Assembly (NCBI GenBank): GCA_029938115.1
Contig: JAPYOP010000026.1
Span: forward strand, 1 to 63,872
Source of the DNA: Colwellia sp.
Lineage (GTDB): Bacteria > Pseudomonadota > Gammaproteobacteria > Enterobacterales > Alteromonadaceae
Length of the DNA: 63,872 nucleotides
Reading direction: 5' to 3'
Below are positions 31,442 to 38,914 of the stretch, piece after piece. The notes under the pieces are model-generated. The model did no database searches and was not told the origin of the DNA. It saw only the letters and a list, made by a program, of their open reading frames with translations. Positions within the stretch are counted from its first letter, which is position 1, and each line of letters starts with the position of its first letter. The position numbers and the translations under genes were made by a program.

Positions 31442-33766
31442 TTAACCATTCCAAGGCTTTAAAGGAATATTGATTTTGCTATCACTAAACCATTTTATTT
31501 CTAATAGCTCACCAGCATCTTCAATTGTTTCTTCACTAACATCTTTACCTGTGCCCATGTTGACCTGCGCACCTGTATTTTTGTTAACATTAAGTACTAT
31601 CACTAAACGGCTGCCTTTTTCGATTAACTTGGCGGTCATCGCGCTGTTGACAATTGGTACTATGGTTTTTTTATTCGGCGTAAGTAGTTGACGCTTGCTC
31701 ATGTCGTTAGCATAACTGGCTCTGCTAATATAACGAGTAAGTTTAAATATTTCACCGTTAGGCTTTAGCTCATAAAATTTGAAGCCAATATCAACATCTT
31801 TTTTATTAATGGCCAGTGAAAAGTGCCCCGTAATTGCGCCGGCTAGTTCTTGAGTTTTATCAAATGGCTGGGTGGTAAAGATCAAACCATTAGGTTCCTT
31901 CAGTTCCTTTTGAATAATTTTAGATGAATATTCATTATGCTGACTTTTTCTATCACTCATATCAACTTTTAGCTTAATAAAATCAGAATGATTTTGCTTA
32001 TTTGTAGTCAGTTGATAATGCTTATCTTCATTTTGTTTTTTACCCAAGTGATAACTGACATACTCTTGATTAAGTTCTGAGAATGATTGTTTGTGTTGCC
32101 AGGTATTACTACCCATCAACTGATAATTAACTTTATCTTTTAATAGCTTTGGTTTTGGTTTATTAAAAAGCACATGATCAAACCACTCAAAGGTAATTTC
32201 TTTAGTATCTTTTTCTAATGCCACTTTATCAAGTTGATAATTGCTATGGTATGAACGAGGAATACCTTGAGCAGTGCGATGGTCATAAGGTCCAATTAAT
32301 AGTGTATGGTTAGCATTTTTATTATATTTGTAATGATTAGTTAAGTAATCAACTGCAGAAATTGAGGCACCAAAGTAACCTGTGATTGTTAATACAGGAA
32401 TGTTAATTTTTTCATAGTCTTGCTCATAGGGTACCATTGACTGGTAATAACTGTCATAGCTTGGGTGTGACAACCACTTTTGAAACAAAGGGTTAGGTGT
32501 ACCTTCAATTTTATCAATATCTTTAAAGGCGCGACCGCTTTCAAATAATTCTGTGTAAGTGCTCTGCCAATGTTCCCAGTCAGAATATACCGAATGATCC
32601 ATTGTCTTATTATTAGTTACATGAAATGCCCACTGATAGTTATCGGTAATAAAAATGTTATTCTCAACCGGCAGACCAGTCATTAAATTAGCCGCCTCAA
32701 CAGGCACAATTGTTTTTAATGCTGGATGCGCATATTGAGCAGCGGCCCACTGGGCAAAGCCAAGGTAACTACCTCCATACATGGCTACTTGACCATCGCT
32801 CCATGACTGCTTTGAAATCCAGTCAATGACTGCGTTTGCATCTTTTCCATCATGTTCCCATGGAATGATTTTATCCGGACTTCTACCTTTACCTCGCGTA
32901 TTAGCAATTACACCAACATAACCATGAGACACTGCATACATTGCCTCATTAATGTCCCACTCTTCATCGGCATAAATAGAGAACTGGAACGCTGTTGGCC
33001 GTTTTTGAGTATCCCCTTTTTTTCTAACCACAGTTGCAGAAATAGTAGCGCCATCTTCAGTTTTGATTAATACATCAGACATGACTAAATAGCGACGACT
33101 TTGTTCTTTTTTCACCAAAGGTGTGGCTACGGGTAATACACTTTCAAAAACTTTATACAACTGATAGTTAGCTAATAAATTAACAGCCTGTTTGATGGTT
33201 AAATTTTCACTATTTTTGTAACTATTAAATAGGCTAAACATGTATTCTTGTCCCATGTCTAATGACCAACCTAATATATAGTTGGCTTTGTGAAAATTCT
33301 TACCTGTTAGATTTTTTAACGAGTGCTTTGCTTGTTGTTTTAGCAGTTGTTCAAAAAGTGCCCCTCCCTTATTCTGATTTTTAGAGTGCGCTTTGGCGTG
33401 CAGGCTGTACTGGTAGAAGTTCAATGGCGACTTATTTTTATTTACCAGGGCTAAAACTTTATCCGTCTGACCAAGTAAAGAACTTAACGCAATTTTATTA
33501 TTATCAGATATTCCAATTGCTGTCTCAAAGTCTATTTTTTTTGCAATAACTAATAACTGCGCTTTAAATTCATTTGATTGCATTAGCTTTTTGGCGTCTT
33601 TCTTATTTTGCATTTTACTTTCAAGCAATGTTGTAGGTGTTTTGAACGTTTCTGGCTTTACATCACTAGCCTGCAGTTGGCTAGTAAACGAACATAAAAA
33701 AGCAAGCCATAGTGTTACTGTTTTTTTGTTTTTGATGGCTTTATAACCATTGTGAATAAATATCAT
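31442..33766 (-). CDS. Exported S15/CocE-type serine hydrolase
   Basis: A 774-residue alpha/beta hydrolase of the X-Pro dipeptidyl-peptidase S15/CocE-NonD group, predicted to cut peptides, esters or amides outside the cytoplasm. A signal peptide covers about residues 1-33. An N-terminal helical region precedes the catalytic domain with TRGKGRSPDK and the nucleophile motif MYGGSYLGFAQW (S333). The catalytic-His motif is GPYDHR (H496). The usual acid in the ITGYxD segment is Gly here (ITGYFGAS, G466), so the acid may come from elsewhere, such as D471. The C-terminal beta-sandwich (about 600-774) is typical. It is divergent from a ToxR/CadC-like regulator that probably controls it. Confidence 0.85.
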   Translation of the reverse strand: MIFIHNGYKAIKNKKTVTLWLAFLCSFTSQLQASDVKPETFKTPTTLLESKMQNKKDAKKLMQSNEFKAQLLVIAKKIDFETAIGISDNNKIALSSLLGQTDKVLALVNKNKSPLNFYQYSLHAKAHSKNQNKGGALFEQLLKQQAKHSLKNLTGKNFHKANYILGWSLDMGQEYMFSLFNSYKNSENLTIKQAVNLLANYQLYKVFESVLPVATPLVKKEQSRRYLVMSDVLIKTEDGATISATVVRKKGDTQKRPTAFQFSIYADEEWDINEAMYAVSHGYVGVIANTRGKGRSPDKIIPWEHDGKDANAVIDWISKQSWSDGQVAMYGGSYLGFAQWAAAQYAHPALKTIVPVEAANLMTGLPVENNIFITDNYQWAFHVTNNKTMDHSVYSDWEHWQSTYTELFESGRAFKDIDKIEGTPNPLFQKWLSHPSYDSYYQSMVPYEQDYEKINIPVLTITGYFGASISAVDYLTNHYKYNKNANHTLLIGPYDHRTAQGIPRSYHSNYQLDKVALEKDTKEITFEWFDHVLFNKPKPKLLKDKVNYQLMGSNTWQHKQSFSELNQEYVSYHLGKKQNEDKHYQLTTNKQNHSDFIKLKVDMSDRKSQHNEYSSKIIQKELKEPNGLIFTTQPFDKTQELAGAITGHFSLAINKKDVDIGFKFYELKPNGEIFKLTRYISRASYANDMSKRQLLTPNKKTIVPIVNSAMTAKLIEKGSRLVIVLNVNKNTGAQVNMGTGKDVSEETIEDAGELLEIKWFSDSKINIPLKPWNG

Positions 33767-33843
33767 GTGCTATTTTCCTTTAGTGAATATTTGCTGACTA
33801 TCAAATTCTGGTGAACATGGTAAATTTTGTTTGCTGCGATGTA

Positions 33844-33888
33844 GTGATAAAGTGGTGATTTATCGTGACTTTTGGTGACTAAACCACT
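33844..33888. promoter_or_regulatory. Candidate operator: phased GTGA direct repeats
   Basis: GTGA starts at 33844, 33855, 33865 and 33875, spaced 11, 10 and 10 bp. An outer inverted pair AGTGGT (33851-33856) and ACCACT (33883-33888) frames the last three. The site is about 57-79 bp from each of the two divergent start codons. OmpR-type winged-helix proteins bind tandem direct repeats with this spacing, and the divergent gene encodes such a domain. Function is inferred. Confidence 0.55.
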
Positions 33889-33944
33889 GAGGTATGCTAA
33901 TTTTTAGCCACTTACAGGGGTTTAATAAGGTTTTGTAGAAAACA

Positions 33945-36044
33945 ATGCGCTGGCAAATAGAAGAGTTTATTTTTAACGAAAAACAGCAGAGCCTCACATC
34001 AAAAGAGCAGGTTCAACAACTTGAACCTATGGTAGTTGAGTTATTAGCTTATTTTTGCAGTCAACAAAATCAAATAATTAGTCGTGAACAATTGATTGAG
34101 CAAGTATGGGCTGGACGTTTGATCACAGATAATGCCGTCAGTAAGGTGATCACAAAACTGAGAAAAAGCCTTAATGATGATCCTAAAAAACCTCGGTTTA
34201 TTGCCACGTTCCCTAAGAAAGGCTACAAATTCATAGCATCAGTATTGCCGGTTAATGACGTCAAAGCGGATGAAGAGCTAATTCTAAGTGATGTAAGCAC
34301 AATATCTCCAAACAAGGAACAGTTAAAGGTAATAGCCGTTAATAATGATAACAAGCTGATTTCTCAGAAAGCTTTAACAATGATCTTAATCATTTTATTT
34401 ACATTAATTGCACTCCTTTTTTGGCAATTCAGTAATGATGAACCTCAAATATTTACACAAGTCAAAGCGTTAACACGCGATTCAGGACGAGAGTCAAAAG
34501 CACAAATTTCACCCGACGGTCAGTATTTGGCTTATATAGAATTTAGTGATAAAAAAATGCACCTGTGGATAAAGGATCTAAATAATCAAACAAGTATTGA
34601 AGTGAGTCACGGTGAGGCTAATAATATTTGGGTAGACTCTGCATCTTGGAATAGTGATGGCAGTATGTTCGTTTACTTGGTCACCAATTCAGACTCTTGT
34701 CGTTATTTCATTCGAGAGTTTAACGCGATGAAATTGGGGGAGCCAGAACTGCTTCACAACTGTACCTCTGGAAGTTACGGTAAAATAGCTTATACCCATG
34801 ATGATGACAAAGTCATATTCACAGAGAACGAAGGAAGAAATACCCCATTTACCTTATTTGAAATGAACTTAACAACGGGCGTTAAGCGTAAACTAAACCA
34901 GCCTGAAGTATTCTTGGAAGGCAATAGCCAGTTTGATTTGCACCCAAGTAAGAATAAGTTACTAATTTCATCACCCGACAAACAAATTTGGGAAGGTTTT
35001 TATTCACTTGATTTAGATACAGATGAACTGAAATTACTATTCAAGCAGAATGCATTCATTTGTTGTGGGAGATGGTCTCATAGTGGAGAGCGAGTTGTAT
35101 TGATGGGAGAGCACCCTGCCAACCAACTAGTTAGCTATAACCTAAAAGGTGATGACCGTCGTGTTATCTATACGGGTAGTGAACAATTGAAGGTGCCCGA
35201 AAGACACGCCAATGGTAAAGACTACTTATTTCCAATTATCCAGCTCAATCAAAACGTGAACTACTTCAATTTTGCAACGAATACATCAAGTTTAATAGCT
35301 CACACTTCCGTTGATGATCGTTTAGCTACATTTGCACACCACAATGATACACAGTTGGCCTATGTCAGTTTAAGCACTGGTACAGAAGAGGTTTGGCTGA
35401 CTGATAACGAAGCTAAAAAACACCGAAAGATCACCAACTTTAAAGATAGTCGTCATTATGTTGAATTGCTTTGGTCATACAATGGTGAAAATTTGTTGGG
35501 GGTAACCCTCAATGAAATTCATTTAATTGACAATAAAACAGGTCTTTCTCAAATGCTTAAAATACCACAAGTAGAGATTCGAGGAGTATCTTGGAAGAAT
35601 GATAAAACAGTATCTTACAGCATTATGGATAAAGGTAGTTGGCGTATTAGGTACTATGATATTAAAACGCATCAGGTCAGGACTGAATCAAATGACTGGA
35701 AGTATATCCGTTATGCGAAAAAACTGAATGATACTATTTGGCAAGATAGTAGTGACAAACTATTTTACGGTTCTAAGCCTCTAGAGATTTCTGATAGTGA
35801 AATACTGCAAACTGAATTACTTAATGGTCGAATTTTTAACCTCAAAAAATCAGGCTCAAAATGGGCATGGCAAGAAAGGGTTAATAGAAAATATAAGTTA
35901 ATGATAAAAAGTAGTCTTAGCGAGAAAGCTAAAGAAACATTAACTTCAGATGGTTACCATTTTGATATGTCGAACCGTGGCATATTATTTCACACTCAAG
36001 AAGGTTTAGAGTCCGATATTTATCAAACAGTGAGTGAACGTTAA
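33945..36044 (+). CDS. Membrane-bound ToxR/CadC-type transcription regulator with beta-propeller sensor
   Basis: A 699-residue one-component regulator. The N-terminal OmpR-type winged helix (about residues 5-100) shows QNQIISREQLIEQVWAGR, NAVSKVITKLRKSL and FIATFPKKGYKF. One transmembrane helix lies at about 143-162 (MILIILFTLIALLFW). The periplasmic part (about 165-699) carries repeated SPDGQYLAYIEF and WNSDGSMFVYL-like strands typical of a TolB/WD40-like propeller. It resembles CadC/ToxR family members that sense signals outside and bind DNA directly. It is divergent from the S15-type hydrolase across a 178-nt gap with phased GTGA repeats. The signal is unknown. Confidence 0.88.
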   Translation: MRWQIEEFIFNEKQQSLTSKEQVQQLEPMVVELLAYFCSQQNQIISREQLIEQVWAGRLITDNAVSKVITKLRKSLNDDPKKPRFIATFPKKGYKFIASVLPVNDVKADEELILSDVSTISPNKEQLKVIAVNNDNKLISQKALTMILIILFTLIALLFWQFSNDEPQIFTQVKALTRDSGRESKAQISPDGQYLAYIEFSDKKMHLWIKDLNNQTSIEVSHGEANNIWVDSASWNSDGSMFVYLVTNSDSCRYFIREFNAMKLGEPELLHNCTSGSYGKIAYTHDDDKVIFTENEGRNTPFTLFEMNLTTGVKRKLNQPEVFLEGNSQFDLHPSKNKLLISSPDKQIWEGFYSLDLDTDELKLLFKQNAFICCGRWSHSGERVVLMGEHPANQLVSYNLKGDDRRVIYTGSEQLKVPERHANGKDYLFPIIQLNQNVNYFNFATNTSSLIAHTSVDDRLATFAHHNDTQLAYVSLSTGTEEVWLTDNEAKKHRKITNFKDSRHYVELLWSYNGENLLGVTLNEIHLIDNKTGLSQMLKIPQVEIRGVSWKNDKTVSYSIMDKGSWRIRYYDIKTHQVRTESNDWKYIRYAKKLNDTIWQDSSDKLFYGSKPLEISDSEILQTELLNGRIFNLKKSGSKWAWQERVNRKYKLMIKSSLSEKAKETLTSDGYHFDMSNRGILFHTQEGLESDIYQTVSER

Positions 36045-36138
36045 AAGGTGGCTATAAGTTTTGCCTACTTGTACTTCACTCAATTTAACAATAAATATGA
36101 GCCAATCAGAATGACTACAAATGTTATTTTGTTTTAAA

Positions 36139-37524
36139 TCAAAAATTCTTTTCAGTAAATTCGGCAAGGGAGCTTCGCTCAACTTCATCAAATATTAGAA
36201 CACTTCCCTTCTCATAGTTACGATAAATATTCACCGCAGCACTGGCACCGCTCGACGCTGGTGTTACGAACCTATCGTCAATTTGGGCTAAATTTCCAAG
36301 CACAATTGTTCGGCAATTTTTTCCGCCACGGCTAAGCATTCCTTTCATTTGTGCGCGGGTCATATTCTGCGCCTCGTCAATAATAAGAACCGCGTCATCA
36401 ATAGAACGACCTCGAAAATAAGCCATCGAGGTAAATTCGATGTTGGCTCTGTCAATAATATGCTCTACCGTTGCGCGAGTGCTCTTTTCATCATCATCAC
36501 CATCTGAATGCATAGAAATTAAAGCATCGGTCACGCCAGCTAATAGCGGTAAGGATTTTTCAGTTAAATCACCGGGTAAAAAGCCAGGATCATCGTCCAT
36601 AAAGTCTCTACTACGAACGACAACAATTTTTTTATATTGTTTTAATTCAAGCACTTGGTGCAATCCTGCGGCAATAGCTAAAAATGTCTTACCTGAACCA
36701 GCAGGGCCGAGGATGATATTTAGATCGAAATCTGGATCCGTTAGCTGATTTAATGCCACTGCTTGTCGCTGATTTTTAGGCAGTATTCCCCAAATCTTTT
36801 CCTGCTTCCTTTGCAGTAAAGTAGTAAATACATGCACATCAGTCACTTCGGTAATCTTTCCGATATGACCCATTTCATCATACCAGTACATATTGGCTTG
36901 CGCTTCATCATTAAAAATATCTCGATTAAATCGATATAATTTGCCGCTCATCGCGAAATCTTTTTCTTCTTCGCATCTATCAAATAAGTCCCCGGTAAAT
37001 GATTGAACTCCGGTATATAAAAGATCAACATCCGAAATTTGATTATCTACTAGAACATCTTCGGCATCTACGCCGATAGTTCTCGCTTTTAAACGCATAT
37101 TTATATCGCGACTTACAATCGTAACGTCTTGCATAAGCTCATTCTGCATATGAAGCGCGTAATTTATAATACGATTATCCGCATCACTACCAATAGCATG
37201 TTTTAACTCTTTGGCGAAATCGATTTGTGTATCTATGCCAATAAATAATTTTCCGCGCTGAGCCGTTTCTGTTGACGGTAATGCAATACCTTTTTCCATC
37301 TCTTCGCTTGAATGACCGTTGATAATGTCCTCAAGCATTCTAATTACAGCACGCGCGTCTTGGCTTACATTTTTATCTGTACGCTCTTTTAAATTGTCTA
37401 ATTCTTCTAGGACAGTTAAACAGATATATATATCATCACGATATGCCAACAAACTCTTTGGATCATGAACTAGGGCTGAGGTATCTAGTACGCGTGGGTT
37501 TCTATTTTCATTAGGATTCTTCAT
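36139..37524 (-). CDS. PhoH2-like protein (PIN ribonuclease fused to PhoH ATPase)
   Basis: A 461-residue fusion. The PIN domain (about 1-150) has acidic residues in RVLDTSALVHDP, TVLEELDNLKE, VSQDARAVIRMLED and IVSRDINMRLKA. The C-terminal PhoH ATPase (about 245-461) has Walker A GPAGSGKT at 273-280, Walker B VLIIDEAQNMT and GNLAQIDDRFV. PhoH2 proteins are reported as RNA helicase/ribonucleases. The TRP and GEDLGFLPG segments normal in the family read SRD and DDDPGFLPG here, so this is a diverged member. Its ATG shares one base with the stop of the small upstream ORF (TAATG), indicating translational coupling. Confidence 0.9.
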   Translation of the reverse strand: MKNPNENRNPRVLDTSALVHDPKSLLAYRDDIYICLTVLEELDNLKERTDKNVSQDARAVIRMLEDIINGHSSEEMEKGIALPSTETAQRGKLFIGIDTQIDFAKELKHAIGSDADNRIINYALHMQNELMQDVTIVSRDINMRLKARTIGVDAEDVLVDNQISDVDLLYTGVQSFTGDLFDRCEEEKDFAMSGKLYRFNRDIFNDEAQANMYWYDEMGHIGKITEVTDVHVFTTLLQRKQEKIWGILPKNQRQAVALNQLTDPDFDLNIILGPAGSGKTFLAIAAGLHQVLELKQYKKIVVVRSRDFMDDDPGFLPGDLTEKSLPLLAGVTDALISMHSDGDDDEKSTRATVEHIIDRANIEFTSMAYFRGRSIDDAVLIIDEAQNMTRAQMKGMLSRGGKNCRTIVLGNLAQIDDRFVTPASSGASAAVNIYRNYEKGSVLIFDEVERSSLAEFTEKNF

Positions 37525-37748
37525 TATGCAACCTCTCCAAAAATAAACTCTTGATTTGACTCTCTAATCTTCTTAACGGTTACGTTTATTAAGTTACTGG
37601 CTAAATGTGGTCTTGGTATTTTTGACTGATAAATAGGTATAAATAAGGGTTGGTGCAGTAAAATATCAGTATCTAGAATATAGATACTTTTTTCTTTAGA
37701 GGAAAGGAGTGCAACGGTTTTCTCATTATTCATATTTTCTTCAGTCAT
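37524..37748 (-). CDS. Small PIN-fragment ORF coupled to the PhoH2-like gene
   Basis: A 74-residue product whose middle reads KSIYILDTDILLHQPLFIP, matching the first strand and active-site aspartate of the PIN domain found at the start of PhoH2 proteins. The rest of that domain is absent. The start at 37748 has GGAGA 6-7 nt upstream. A longer frame to 37838 would add a 30-residue hydrophobic N-terminus and cannot be excluded. The stop overlaps the PhoH2-like ATG (TAATG). It is either a degenerate duplicate of a phoH-type gene start or a small coupled regulator; I favour a remnant. Confidence 0.6.
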   Translation of the reverse strand: MTEENMNNEKTVALLSSKEKSIYILDTDILLHQPLFIPIYQSKIPRPHLASNLINVTVKKIRESNQEFIFGEVA

Positions 37749-38001
37749 AAGTAATCTCCATGATTTCCTGACAAAAAAACAAACACAAAAGAGTAAAACA
37801 AATATTACGAAAACCAATAAGAGTAAGCGAGTGATCAAATATTTAGTGCATTTAGAATGAGCACATACTTATTTTTATTAGTATAAGAATACCTTTTAAC
37901 ATTGGCACCTAAACAAAAACTTAGCAAGACACTTTTGCAACTTCATCCAAATATTTTATCATTTACTATACTGTTATAAATGATAACTAATTATGTGACT
38001 T

Positions 38002-38770
38002 ATGATTTTAAAAGTTGCTCTGTTTTTTGGTTTGATTTTCTCAATATCTGTATATTCTTTTGAGTGTAACGAACAACAAGTAAAAAAACACTTATTGAAT
38101 ATCAATGGTATACCGAGGATTACCCTCCTTACAACTATAGAAATAAGCAAGGAGAACTCGTTGGTATTTATCCTGAAAATTAACATTAATCTATAACGAA
38201 CTTACCCTTACCATTAGTCTTGATAAAGTAATGACAGTACCATGGGCAAGACTATTTCACACTTTGGAAACTTCTGAGTCTTATGCGGCTTTTAGTATGA
38301 TTATAACGCCTGAACGCGACAAAAAATTTCAGCTAGTCAGTTTACCCATAATGGCCAAAGTATCAATTATGGTACTAGAAGAAAACAAAGACATATTGGC
38401 TAGCAAGCATATTGCTAACCTTACCTATTCAGTTGTTCGTCAAGACATAGGGGAACATTTACTTAATGAACAGTTAAGCATAAAGAATAAAGTAGTAACT
38501 ACCTCAGCAAATAGTATGTTGGATATGTTGCTTTACCGTAGAGTTGAATCCATAGCCTATGCTGAGTTATTTGCTAACTTTCAATTTGGAAAGTTGGGGT
38601 TAGAAGATAAAAAACTAGTATCCATTTACACGTTAAATGACAAATTTAAAGGCGCTTTTGTTTTTCATAAAAATACGCCGATATGTGTCTCCAAATCATT
38701 TGCTCAAGTCATATCCTCACTTGATAAAAAAGGAGAAATAGAAAGGGTTGTTAAGAAATATTCGCACTAG
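38002..38770 (+). pseudogene. Family 3 solute-binding protein gene, two frameshifts
   Basis: Three reading frames join into one SBP_bac_3-like protein of about 256 residues. Frame A from 38002 gives a signal peptide (MILKVALFFGLIFSISVYS) and start. Frame B from about 38107 reads WYTEDYPPYNYRNKQGELVG then IYPEN. Frame C from about 38180 reads LIYNELTLTISLDKVMTVPW and continues to 38770. Each switch fits loss of a single base, near 38106 and 38177. The joined length is right for amino-acid-type periplasmic binding proteins or their enzyme-like relatives. No transporter genes are adjacent. Sequencing error is the main alternative. Confidence 0.8.
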
Positions 38771-38914
38771 GGCATTAATTATTAACTCATCTCATCTATT
38801 TTCCTGAATTATTTAATGATCCTTACTATAATTAAGAGTACCATAGCGCCGCTTTTTCTCCCGTTTATGATATTTAAGGGGAAATATAATTTTAGTTCTT
38901 GGAGAGTTTAGTTT

